DNA from: UBA9655 sp964597045
GTDB taxonomy: Bacteria > Pseudomonadota > Alphaproteobacteria > UBA9655
Assembly: GCA_964597045.1 (NCBI GenBank)
Contig: CAZQWE010000001.1
Span: 62,001-126,000 of the forward strand
Direction of reading: 5' to 3'
Length of the DNA stretch: 64,000 nt
A program made the translations under genes and the position numbers. The first letter of the stretch is position 1; each line of letters begins with the position of its first letter. Below, piece by piece: positions 9,475 to 17,977 of the stretch. The notes beneath the pieces are model-generated. The model did no database searches. It saw nothing but the letters and a program-made list of their open reading frames with translations, and was not told where the DNA came from.

Positions 9475-9708
9475 TTAGCATGGACCCCTGTTTATTCCAC
9501 CAAATCTCCACTTATATGCGCCACAATGAGCCTTACATACGCCTATAGCAGCATCACCATGACCATTAACATTCAAACAACGCATCGCTCGACCCTCGCC
9601 ATTTATACACATGCAGCATTCGGCACTTGCCTCTTGGACATATGCCCAACTTGCAAGAGTAACAAGACAAGCGGTTTTAACAATTTTCTTCAGATTAACA
9701 TTTTTCAT
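9475..9708 (-). CDS. Small exported cysteine-rich protein
   Basis: The gene encodes 77 residues from the ATG at 9708, which has a good AAAGGA eight bases upstream (an ATG at 9726 lies before that SD). A signal peptide (KIVKTACLVTLASWAYVQEASA) is followed by a ~48-residue mature domain with seven Cys, beginning ECCMCINGEGRAMRC and ending AHCGAYKWRFGGINRGPC. The spacing suggests a compact disulfide-rich fold made in the periplasm or outside the cell. I do not recognise the family. Another Cys-rich exported ORF lies at 49507-49959 but does not align obviously. Confidence 0.65.
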   Translation of the reverse strand: MKNVNLKKIVKTACLVTLASWAYVQEASAECCMCINGEGRAMRCLNVNGHGDAAIGVCKAHCGAYKWRFGGINRGPC

Positions 9709-10017
9709 TTTTTTATTTCCTTTCATCTGTTTAAGAAGCCTTTATTCGCTTCAGGTATATCGAGTCATCTCGATCATGGGTCGAACCTATCAATGAGAAC
9801 GAAGTCTTTGCTTCCCAGAAAAATTTCCAGAGTAGAGTACTCAAGTAAAAAATACGGTCTTTGATTAAAGGAGATTGAATAAGTAAGCTTATGACTCAAG
9901 ACCCCAATTGGTAAAAAATACTCTTCTCTTTACAAAGAGCGACAACCCTTTTAATGTTTCAAAGGATAAAAAAATTATTTTTTAGTGTTCATGCGGGAGT
10001 AAAATTAAGAACGTTAT
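9709..10017. promoter_or_regulatory. Intergenic region before the LuxR-NB-ARC gene, with AGAGTA/TACTC motifs
   Basis: There is no credible gene in this stretch. It contains AGAGTA followed by the palindrome GAGTACTC (9829-9842) and a GTAAAAAATACTCTT element (9911-9925). A near-identical element, GTAGAAAATACTCTT, lies at 15232-15246, at the same distance (~95 bp) and orientation upstream of the next plus-strand gene. This is a candidate shared operator or promoter element; the assignment is inference. Confidence 0.3.
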
Positions 10018-12861
10018 ATGATGGACAATAACATCTCAGCCCCCAAAACTCCTTCAATAGATCACCTCCTCATTATTAATGGAATTAAGTTCAGTCTAAG
10101 AGAAATTGATGTCATTGCTTATGTTGTCGGCGGTCGATCAACCAAGAAAATCGCTATGATGAGCGGCCTTTCGCCACGAACTGTTGAAAATTACATTCGA
10201 AATATCATGATTAAACTTGAGTGTAATTCTCGGGAAAGTATTATTGATTTCATTGAAAAATCTGACAAACTCTCCGCAATGAGAGAGCATTATTCTCAAT
10301 TAATTGGACATCAGTCTCCTTCAGAAAAATTTGAATCTAATCGTTTTCATCCTTTCCAAGAAAATATTCCAAAGTCCGAACCTCAGCAGAGTGGAAAGAG
10401 AAAATGGATTTATATTTCAGGAATAGTCTTTTCTCTCATGTTGACACTAATCGTTTTTGCCGTCTTGATAGATAAACAATCTGCATCTGCCCGATCAGTG
10501 ATCATTCTCCCGTCGAGCCAAACCCATCTTATCCGCCAAAAAATACTCTCTGAGATTCAGGAAGGATTTAAGAGTGGGGACGGCATTCAAACCGTAGCAC
10601 TTGTTGGAATTGGGGGCGCAGGAAAAACAACACTTGCTCGTCATTACGCAAGTCAGCAAAACACACCAATCGTTTGGGAGTTGAATGCTGAAACAAGAGA
10701 AAATCTTCAGCGATCATTCACAGAACTTGCGGAGTCCCTTATCAAGACAAATGAAGAAAGAAAATTCTTGAATGGACTAAAGGAAATTAAAGATTCTCAA
10801 GAAAGAGAGAATAAGATCACCCAATTTGTCAGAGAACATTTACAAGCTCAAGCTCACTGGCTTTTACTCTTCGATAACGTTGACAAATTTTCTGATATTC
10901 AAGCCTATTATCCACATGATGCAACACTATGGGGAAAGGGTCATATTTTACTGACAACGACTGATAGTAATATCCGCTCGAATCCTTATGTAAACAAAGC
11001 CATCTATATCGAAAAATTGAGTCCTGATGAAAGCCTATCGCTCTTTGAAAGCATCATGACTCAAGGGCAGAAGAGTCACTTTTCAGATTCACAACGGGAT
11101 GAAGCTAAAAAGTTTCTAGCGAAAATTCCAGCATTTCCCTTAGATGTTACAGTCGCAGCCTATTATTTGAAAGCCACCCATATTGATTACAATCAATATT
11201 TAAACAACATTGGGAAGTATAATGAAAGATTTGCTCTTTTTCAGGAAAAAATACTGAAGGATACAAGTGATTATTCGAAAACGCGTCAAAGTATTATCAA
11301 TATGTCTGTCCAAAGTTTGTTCGAAGAAAATCCAGAATTTGTTGATCTTTTAATGCTGGTTAGCTTACTGGACTCTCACAATATCCCGCGAGATCTATTG
11401 GATCAATATAAGAGCAACATCCTCGTTGATAATTTCATATATCACTTGCAAAAGTATTCTCTTATCAATGAGGATCAATTACAGCCGGTGAATGCTCTCT
11501 CATTCCTCACTATTCATCGAAGCATTCAAGATACATGCTTAGGATATATTACCCATCGTTTTGCAAAATATGAACTTCATCCTATACGAGAATCTATGGG
11601 GACGACTTTAGAAAATTACGCAAGAAAAGCATTTGAAAAAGAGGATATCGATCGAATTAAACTCATCACCCAACATTTCACCAAATTCTTAAGTCATGAA
11701 GCACAAATTCCAGAACAAGTTAAATGGGTGATCGGAATCGAACTCGGAAGAGCCCATATCTACCTTGGGAACAACACCTTAGCAAAAGAATGTCTTTTGA
11801 AAAGCGTTGGTAAGATGGAGAAACTATTAAAAAAGGACATCCCTCTTCTCTTAAGGGCTAAAAGCAATCTAGGTGTTGCTTACCGAGAACTCGGAGATTA
11901 CGAGAAAGCAAGAGGTTTGCTCGAATACACCCTGAATCTCTATCAAAACCAGGGAGATAAGAATCTTAAAGACATTGCCTGGACGTCAGCACAACTTGGA
12001 AAAGTATATGGAAGCCTTGGAGATTTTGCTAAGGCAAAATTAATGCTTGAGAAAAGTCTTAATACTTACAAGCATAACCTCCCTGAAAATTCTTTAGATC
12101 GGGCTTGGACTTCCGTTCGTCTCGCTTATCTATACAATAATTTAGGAGATGTTGAAAAAGCTAGAACATTATTTGAAGAGAGCCTCAGTCTTTACCAAGC
12201 CTCCCTTCCTGAGGATCATGTTAAACTCGCCTGGGCACTTGTCCATTTAGCTAATATATACAATGATCTAGGTGAATCTGAAAAAGCAAAGTTATTCCTT
12301 GAAAAAAGTTTATCGATCTATAAAAAACATTTCTCAGATGACCACCAAGATATTGCTTGGGCGACTGTTCATTTATCAGATGTCTACCGGAAATTAGGAA
12401 ACCATAAGAAAGCCCAAGAACTTCTTATTCAAAGTTATACCACTTACGAAAAATCATTCGATCCTCATCACCCAAAAATGGCTTGGATTTCTAAGCATCT
12501 TGGAATTTTATACAAAGATATGGGGCAGTACGAACAGGCTCGGAAGTGGTTTGAGAAGAGCTTGACCATTTATGAAAAAAAATATGGAACGACTCATCTG
12601 AGAACTGCAAAAATATTTAATTATTTGGGGGAAATTTACTCGCTTGAAAAGAACTTAGACTTAGCAGAAAACTTCCTTTCTAGAGCTCTCATGATTTATA
12701 CAAAACAAAACCACCCCAATCGCCTAAAGGCTTTAGTTTCCTTAAGCGGGATATATACGGAAAAGTCTAAACGTGCTGCCCAGCAAGGAGATCATGTAAG
12801 TTCACATAAATATAACCTTCAGGCACTCCAGTACTTAGAAAAATCTCAGAACTCTCAATGA
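10018..12861 (+). CDS. LuxR-type HTH / transmembrane / NB-ARC (STAND) / TPR protein
   Basis: The protein has 947 residues. Residues ~22-85 are a LuxR (GerE) helix-turn-helix (FSLREIDVIAYVVGGRSTKK, then SPRTVENYIRNIMIKL). After a linker, GKRK precedes one hydrophobic segment (~130-151). The NB-ARC/STAND ATPase follows, with Walker A GIGGAGKTT (~197-205), Walker B-like HWLLLFDNVD, a sensor ILLTTT and an FPLDV motif in place of GLPLA. From ~570 to the end there are about nine kinesin-light-chain-type TPRs of 42 residues (AWTSAQLGKVYGSLGDFAKA and similar). STAND proteins act as ATP-gated switches, and the HTH implies transcriptional output. A 1207-residue paralog is at 57651-61274. The 3' end overlaps the convergent kinase-like gene by 7 bp. 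Confidence 0.88.
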   Translation: MMDNNISAPKTPSIDHLLIINGIKFSLREIDVIAYVVGGRSTKKIAMMSGLSPRTVENYIRNIMIKLECNSRESIIDFIEKSDKLSAMREHYSQLIGHQSPSEKFESNRFHPFQENIPKSEPQQSGKRKWIYISGIVFSLMLTLIVFAVLIDKQSASARSVIILPSSQTHLIRQKILSEIQEGFKSGDGIQTVALVGIGGAGKTTLARHYASQQNTPIVWELNAETRENLQRSFTELAESLIKTNEERKFLNGLKEIKDSQERENKITQFVREHLQAQAHWLLLFDNVDKFSDIQAYYPHDATLWGKGHILLTTTDSNIRSNPYVNKAIYIEKLSPDESLSLFESIMTQGQKSHFSDSQRDEAKKFLAKIPAFPLDVTVAAYYLKATHIDYNQYLNNIGKYNERFALFQEKILKDTSDYSKTRQSIINMSVQSLFEENPEFVDLLMLVSLLDSHNIPRDLLDQYKSNILVDNFIYHLQKYSLINEDQLQPVNALSFLTIHRSIQDTCLGYITHRFAKYELHPIRESMGTTLENYARKAFEKEDIDRIKLITQHFTKFLSHEAQIPEQVKWVIGIELGRAHIYLGNNTLAKECLLKSVGKMEKLLKKDIPLLLRAKSNLGVAYRELGDYEKARGLLEYTLNLYQNQGDKNLKDIAWTSAQLGKVYGSLGDFAKAKLMLEKSLNTYKHNLPENSLDRAWTSVRLAYLYNNLGDVEKARTLFEESLSLYQASLPEDHVKLAWALVHLANIYNDLGESEKAKLFLEKSLSIYKKHFSDDHQDIAWATVHLSDVYRKLGNHKKAQELLIQSYTTYEKSFDPHHPKMAWISKHLGILYKDMGQYEQARKWFEKSLTIYEKKYGTTHLRTAKIFNYLGEIYSLEKNLDLAENFLSRALMIYTKQNHPNRLKALVSLSGIYTEKSKRAAQQGDHVSSHKYNLQALQYLEKSQNSQ

Positions 12862-15152
12862 GGAAGAGAATCAAAAGTATCCCATGTTATTATTCTCCAT
12901 AGAGTTTTGGAATCAGAAAGGATAAGAGGTCCACCCTCAACACCATATTCCTTTGCATCTAAATACCTTTTTTCCGAATCAGTAATACAACTTTCAATAA
13001 CATAAAAATCGCTTTTAGGAATGAATCTCCAAAGAGTGCTCCGCGTTGTCGTGTTGTTTAAAAAGACCTTCCCTTCATGATAGCCAAGATACTTCCTTGG
13101 TCCTCTTTTATTTTGAAAAACAATACGCTCAATAAAAAAGTGATCGGAATCATAGGGTACGATCTTCCAATGATAGCCTCGATTAGGATCTGTTGTCTTA
13201 TTAAAGACATGCTTATTGTCCGTAAACTGAAGTCCACGCGAAGTATCTCCAAATATGTGAAGTGCTGTTTTGTTGTCATCACACTGTTTCGTAATAATAA
13301 CATCCTGGTTACATAAACCATGTATTGGATGTTTGATATTACCTGTAGGAAGCGGCTCCAGCGGAGGACTTGTATCCAGTTTATCCTTCTGATGACCCCA
13401 CTTAAAAAATCTTAAGGGAATGAATCGCCAATGATCTCCTCCTCCAGGAATACCATCTGTTGCGAAGAGTTCAACTCCCTTCCCCTTTGGATCTTCAGGA
13501 TTGAAACATTTGATCTTGCACGTATCGTTAACTCTCGTGTCAGACGAAAATTCCCAAAATGCAGGTTCTGATTGGAGAAATCTGTGGCCTTGATAGTCAA
13601 TAGCCAAATAAGTACCTTCACCAGGTGAGTTTGACCGTAGGCTAAAAACAAGTTTTTCATCAATGAAGTGAGGCTCCATCCTCCAATAATAAAGACTTCT
13701 TTTTGGGTACTTTTCTCTATACAAACCATCTTTACTTACCCTGACAACACCCGTTGAATTATTTCCCTGAAGGCAGGTTCCAGTGAGATCGGGGATACCG
13801 CAAACACTCTTTAAAAGAATGTCTTCTCCAGAGTATTGAAGATACTGAAGTGAGGATAGGAAACGGCGAAAATTCTCACGCTCTACCTTTTTTGACTCTT
13901 CCTTGTTAGTCATATCTAACTTTGTGGCATAATATTCTCGTTTATAAAACTCGGTACCTACCTTAATTAATTTTTTTAGGGATTTTCTTTCCTGTTGCGG
14001 AAAAGTACTTACGTATGATTTTAGAAACGCTTTATCAATTTCTTTTAATTTAAAGATAATTCTCAGTGCATCATCTGGATTAAATTTATTTCCAAATATC
14101 CTCAAACCTGCTGTAAACCATAAGGATCCTAAGAAACGCCCAATATCCTGGCAAGGATTATCAAAACCTTTTAAGGTCTTAGCCATTTTCCCATAATCTA
14201 TAAACGTAACTTGGTGGGAGTTAGAGTCATAAAAAACATTCTCGCTATGTGCATCGCCAAGTGTCACAGTCATTATTTGAGATAGGAAATCATCGATGAG
14301 TTTATGTCTATATTCTTGATTAAATAAACCTAAAGCTGGCTCAAATACATGCTTATCTGATGTATTATCTTCCTTATCGAGACAACCCTTTACTTTCTTG
14401 AACTTATCATTGAGTTGTTGATCATGGGCAAAGATTAAGGAATCATCTTTTTCACTAGGTCTCATCAACTTATGAAAAATGGCCATTTGCTCTGCCACAT
14501 CTTGTATCGCAGGTCTTACTGATTCAATCTTACCCTCTAGAAAATCAGAGAAGAGAGAATTAAAATCAACTCCAGGTGCTTGATCAAATATGAGGACATC
14601 CCGATTTTTAAAACCTAAAAATTCCCTTGCTCTTACAACCCCTATTAAACTTGAAAGATTTAGACGGCTTGTCTCCTCAAGTCCCCATGCATTAATTTTT
14701 CTTTCAAAGAATAATTTCCAAGCTTTTTGAGTTGATCCAAATTCACTTGAATCTTCCCCTGTTTCAAATACCTTAAACCAATAAGGTCTATCCTTTGTAA
14801 GAAGTTTAAAGACGACAGCTCCACTATGGCCGTTTTTCTTGATTTCAATCTCTTTAGAGTCGACCAAAGAAGTGAGAGTCCGATGCCGCCACTCACCAAA
14901 TAAAGGCATGAGTTCTTGTCGATCGTAAGAATTAAAAATGTCTTCTGAAATGATAGGTGAGTCTTGAGTAACAGCCCGGATCTCAACTCTTGACTCTTGA
15001 TCAGCAGAAGCGTGAATTTGTTGGCGAGGTTTTAATTTAATAACCAAATGTATATGTTTATCTGGATCATCTTGTCCTGCCCCCGCATACAGATTTTGAG
15101 TTCCCCAAAGGACAGTTGCAGAAAGTAAAAGTAAATTTCGTAAACACGTCAT
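12855..15152 (-). CDS. Exported kinase-like (APH/PI-kinase fold) protein with C-terminal trefoil-like repeats
   Basis: The protein has 765 residues with a signal peptide (MTCLRNLLLLSATVLWGTQN, cleavage near YAGA). Residues ~105-330 look like an aminoglycoside-phosphotransferase/lipid-kinase fold: a nucleotide-binding Lys in YWFKVFE (K127), the catalytic loop LGDAHSENVFYD (D300, N305) and the metal-binding IDYGK (D319). Residues ~450-765 contain repeated blocks ending in WRF/WRI/WKI with YL and GxxL elements (HWRFIPL, HWKIVPYD, LWRFIPKS, LWRIITWD), resembling a ricin-type or fascin-like beta-trefoil. Together they suggest a secreted effector kinase with a carbohydrate- or protein-binding tail. 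Substrate unknown. It is convergent with the NB-ARC gene. Confidence 0.6.
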   Translation of the reverse strand: MTCLRNLLLLSATVLWGTQNLYAGAGQDDPDKHIHLVIKLKPRQQIHASADQESRVEIRAVTQDSPIISEDIFNSYDRQELMPLFGEWRHRTLTSLVDSKEIEIKKNGHSGAVVFKLLTKDRPYWFKVFETGEDSSEFGSTQKAWKLFFERKINAWGLEETSRLNLSSLIGVVRAREFLGFKNRDVLIFDQAPGVDFNSLFSDFLEGKIESVRPAIQDVAEQMAIFHKLMRPSEKDDSLIFAHDQQLNDKFKKVKGCLDKEDNTSDKHVFEPALGLFNQEYRHKLIDDFLSQIMTVTLGDAHSENVFYDSNSHQVTFIDYGKMAKTLKGFDNPCQDIGRFLGSLWFTAGLRIFGNKFNPDDALRIIFKLKEIDKAFLKSYVSTFPQQERKSLKKLIKVGTEFYKREYYATKLDMTNKEESKKVERENFRRFLSSLQYLQYSGEDILLKSVCGIPDLTGTCLQGNNSTGVVRVSKDGLYREKYPKRSLYYWRMEPHFIDEKLVFSLRSNSPGEGTYLAIDYQGHRFLQSEPAFWEFSSDTRVNDTCKIKCFNPEDPKGKGVELFATDGIPGGGDHWRFIPLRFFKWGHQKDKLDTSPPLEPLPTGNIKHPIHGLCNQDVIITKQCDDNKTALHIFGDTSRGLQFTDNKHVFNKTTDPNRGYHWKIVPYDSDHFFIERIVFQNKRGPRKYLGYHEGKVFLNNTTTRSTLWRFIPKSDFYVIESCITDSEKRYLDAKEYGVEGGPLILSDSKTLWRIITWDTFDSLPH

Positions 15153-15231
15153 GTTGTGAACTCCTGTTTTTTAATTACTCATTAGAATTATATAGAAAAC
15201 TTAGTGTGACCTATCCCCTATAATTACTAGA

Positions 15232-15246
15232 GTAGAAAATACTCTT
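15232..15246 (+). promoter_or_regulatory. Shared GTARAAAATACTCTT element with AGAGTA/TACTCT dyad
   Basis: AGAGTA-GAAAA-TACTCT (15229-15245) is a perfect 6-bp dyad, and the embedded 15-mer matches 14 of 15 bases of 9911-9925. It lies between the divergent starts of the kinase-like gene and the ExoD-family gene, 98 bp upstream of the latter. Function is inferred from recurrence only. Confidence 0.3.
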
Positions 15247-15344
15247 GATCCTTCTTATCTCAATAGCATTACAATTAATGATTTTTAAATAATACTCATT
15301 CTACAATATAGTGTTAACACTTTTAAATTTGAGATCAACCTGCG

Positions 15345-15977
15345 ATGACCAAAAATTTCAGAAAACTTCCAAAAAAAAGATCTTCAGAAATTTTCAAAGA
15401 ACTCGCAGATCCTCAAAACAGGGAAGATAGCTTAACGATCAAATATATCATAAAAGCTTTAGGTGAACGCGCATTTGGTATTCTGATTCTGTTTTTTTCT
15501 TTGCCTTGTCTTTTGCCTGTTGCAGCTATTCCAGGAATTGCTGTTCTTGTTAGCCTTCCCATTGCTATCTTTGCTTTAGAAATGATTTTCGGAAGGAAGT
15601 CTGTTTGGCTACCTAATAAAATAGCCCATACTGAAATTTCTCAAGAAAAAATATCTCAAATAATACGTGCTGTTCTTCCCTATATCATTAAGTTTGAGCA
15701 TATTGCCAAGCCTCGATGGTCAATAATGACGAATCGTGCAGCTGACATCCTGAATGGCATTGTCATCCTATCCTTAGCATTTTTACTTATGTTACCTATC
15801 CCTTTTAGTAATTTCATTTTTGGAATTATTCTTGTTATTTTTAGTATAGGTATTATTGAGGAAGACGGAATTCTAATCATTATTGGATATATATTGTATA
15901 TAATTTATCTTTTTTTTATATCCGTCTTAGTTATCAAAGCTATTGAGACTTTCTTTTATCTTCAAAACTATTTCTAA
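15345..15977 (+). CDS. ExoD-family exopolysaccharide synthesis membrane protein
   Basis: This 210-residue protein matches the ExoD family (PF06055). After a short N-terminal cytoplasmic segment comes the conserved IIKALGERAFGILILFFSLPC, followed by LPVAAIPGIAVLVSLPIAI and a RKSVWLP motif, then further hydrophobic helices (about four membrane segments in all). ExoD members are inner-membrane proteins affecting exopolysaccharide production and alkaline tolerance in rhizobia; the biochemical activity is unknown. Length is typical. It lies 80 bp upstream of nhaA on the same strand, which fits a shared link to pH or ion homeostasis. Confidence 0.85.
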   Translation: MTKNFRKLPKKRSSEIFKELADPQNREDSLTIKYIIKALGERAFGILILFFSLPCLLPVAAIPGIAVLVSLPIAIFALEMIFGRKSVWLPNKIAHTEISQEKISQIIRAVLPYIIKFEHIAKPRWSIMTNRAADILNGIVILSLAFLLMLPIPFSNFIFGIILVIFSIGIIEEDGILIIIGYILYIIYLFFISVLVIKAIETFFYLQNYF

Positions 15978-16056
15978 CGAAAAGTTCTTCTGCTTTAGCT
16001 TCTCTTAAGATTTCATCTGTTATGCTATTTTCAGAGACTTATGTGCTAGGAAAGCA

Positions 16057-17220
16057 ATGAATAAGCTGAAGAACTACATATCCATTGAAGCTTCATCTGC
16101 CCTTCTTCTACTCTTAGGAGCAATGCTTGCATTGATCGTAAGCAACACACCCTTGAACGATGAATATGTAAGATTAATTAACCTCCCGATTACTGTTTCT
16201 GTAGGGAAACTTAGTTTATCAAAAACACTTCTCAAATGGGTTAATGATGGATTGATGGCTTTGTTTTTTCTCTTGCTTACACTTGAAACAAAATACCATA
16301 TCTTAGAAGGCGATCTCATTGATAAAGAGCACATTAAGTTAGGGAGTATCGCAGCCTTTGGTGGCGCTGTTATACCAGCGCTTATTTATTATGCATTCAC
16401 ATATTCAAATCCTATTTTTATTAAAGGATGGGGTATCCCAATTGCGACCGATACGGCCTTTGTGTTGGGCATATTAGCTTTGTTTAAACATAAAATTACG
16501 CTTAACGCGCGTATCTTTGTTGTTTTTCTATCCATTATAGATGATATCATTGCCGTACTTGTACTGGCGGTATTTTATACACCTGCTCTCGATTACACTC
16601 CTTTAATCATCTCCTTTATATTTTTATATATTTTATGGGCAATGAACTATTTGAATGTACCGTATCTAACGCTTTATATACTTTTCGGTATTGGTTTATG
16701 GTTTTGTATTATAGAAACGGGAATACACGGGACGCTAGCTGGAGTTATTTTAGGTCTTTTTATCCCCTATCGCATTGAGAAGAATGATCATCATTCTTAT
16801 TCACCTTTAAAGAAACTCGAGCGTTTCCTTCACCCCTTTGTTTCCTTTATTATTTTACCCCTCTTTGCCTTCTTCAACGCTGAAATTTCCTTCACAGAGA
16901 TCTCACTCAGTGACTTATTTTCGCCAGTGACACTCGGCATTATTGCTGGACTCTTCATTGGAAAACAAGTTGGAATTCTACTTAGCACCTTAATTTATCT
17001 AAAGCTTAGCAAATCAAAACTCCCTTATGGCTTAGATTGGAGAACCTTTTATGCCATAGGCTCACTCTGTGGGATTGGATTTACATTCAGTTTATTTATT
17101 GGTTTACTTTCTTTTGAGGATCCTTCATTAATTAATCAAATGAAGCTTGGCGTTATCCTGGGCTCTCTTTTATCAGCCTTTATTGGTTCTCTCTTACTCA
17201 TGCGCAAGCCACGGCGTTAA
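16057..17220 (+). CDS. nhaA: Na+/H+ antiporter NhaA
   Basis: This 387-residue inner-membrane antiporter exchanges cytoplasmic Na+ for external H+. The hydrophobic profile fits 12 helices. The ion-binding pair of adjacent aspartates is present in FLSIIDDIIAVLVLAVFYT, preceded by the conserved GWGIPIATDTAFVLGIL stretch, and the C-terminal SLCGIGFTFSLFIG motif is typical. The length matches the family (about 385-400). It follows the ExoD-family gene on the same strand with an 80-bp gap. No riboswitch-like structure is obvious in front of it. Confidence 0.95.
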   Translation: MNKLKNYISIEASSALLLLLGAMLALIVSNTPLNDEYVRLINLPITVSVGKLSLSKTLLKWVNDGLMALFFLLLTLETKYHILEGDLIDKEHIKLGSIAAFGGAVIPALIYYAFTYSNPIFIKGWGIPIATDTAFVLGILALFKHKITLNARIFVVFLSIIDDIIAVLVLAVFYTPALDYTPLIISFIFLYILWAMNYLNVPYLTLYILFGIGLWFCIIETGIHGTLAGVILGLFIPYRIEKNDHHSYSPLKKLERFLHPFVSFIILPLFAFFNAEISFTEISLSDLFSPVTLGIIAGLFIGKQVGILLSTLIYLKLSKSKLPYGLDWRTFYAIGSLCGIGFTFSLFIGLLSFEDPSLINQMKLGVILGSLLSAFIGSLLLMRKPRR

Positions 17221-17238
17221 CCCGGACTTTGGTTTCTC

Positions 17239-17313
17239 TGGTGGGCGATGAGGGATTTGAACCCCCGACCCTCTCGGTGTAAACGAGACGCTCTCCCGCT
17301 GAGCTAATCGCCC
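17239..17313 (-). tRNA. tRNA-Val (anticodon TAC)
   Basis: On the minus strand the sequence folds as a cloverleaf: acceptor GGGCGAT/ATCGCCC, D-arm GCTCAGCGGGAGAGC, anticodon stem TCTCG/CGAGA around the loop TTTACAC (anticodon TAC), T-arm GGGGGTTCAAATCCC, and an encoded CCA end (17239-17241). Length is 75 bases. Confidence 0.97.
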
Positions 17314-17365
17314 CCATAGAAGGGTGTATACATGAGATCATTTCAGATGGCTAGAAAAAAAATAA

Positions 17366-17938
17366 TTACATATGCTTGAGACCCGCTCGAAGATAATCAA
17401 ATCCTGTTACGAGTGTAAGAAGAGCTGCAACCCATAATCCGAGGGTACCAATCGTATCAATTGGAAACGAGTATCCCGGGATATCCTCAATAATAAGAAA
17501 TGTGAGAGCAATCATCTGAATAGCTGTTTTCCATTTAGCAAGACGTGTCACAGGGACTGAAACACGTACTTCGGCTAAAAACTCCCGCAACCCAGAGACA
17601 AGCAACTCCCGACAAAGAATAATCACGGCAGGGATTAGGCTGATTCCTTGAATTCGATGAAACCCAACAAGCATCAAGATTGTAGCTCCAACAAGGAGTT
17701 TATCCGCCATAGGATCCAGGAATGTTCCCATTTGCGTTGTTTGCTTGAGTGTTCTCGCAAAATACCCATCTAAGTAGTCTGTAAGGCAAGCAAGTAGAAA
17801 GCATGCTGCCACAATCCAATTGCTGATGGGACGATCAAAATAAAATAAAGTGACAACAACTGGCACCAAAGCAATGCGCGCCAAGGTTAAAAAATTGGGA
17901 ACTGTTGTGTTCACATAAGCTGATGTTTTACTAACCAT
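17366..17938 (-). CDS. pgsA: CDP-diacylglycerol-glycerol-3-phosphate 3-phosphatidyltransferase
   Basis: This 190-residue membrane enzyme makes phosphatidylglycerophosphate from CDP-diacylglycerol and glycerol-3-phosphate, the committed step to phosphatidylglycerol and cardiolipin. The CDP-alcohol phosphatidyltransferase signature D-x2-D-G-x2-A-R-x8-G-x3-D-x3-D is intact in DYLDGYFARTLKQTTQMGTF and the following LDPMADK. The N-terminus (VPNFLTLARIALVPVVV) is typical of PgsA, as is the length. In many alphaproteobacteria pgsA follows uvrC directly; here three YceI/cytochrome genes lie between uvrC and pgsA on the same strand. Confidence 0.95.
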   Translation of the reverse strand: MVSKTSAYVNTTVPNFLTLARIALVPVVVTLFYFDRPISNWIVAACFLLACLTDYLDGYFARTLKQTTQMGTFLDPMADKLLVGATILMLVGFHRIQGISLIPAVIILCRELLVSGLREFLAEVRVSVPVTRLAKWKTAIQMIALTFLIIEDIPGYSFPIDTIGTLGLWVAALLTLVTGFDYLRAGLKHM

Positions 17939-17977
17939 CTTTAACTTCTACATTTATTTTAAATAAGTGACAACTAC

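Noticed and set aside
9526..9864. 112-codon plus-strand ORF
   Set aside because: Mostly antisense to the Cys-rich peptide gene, which has a better SD and a clear signal peptide.
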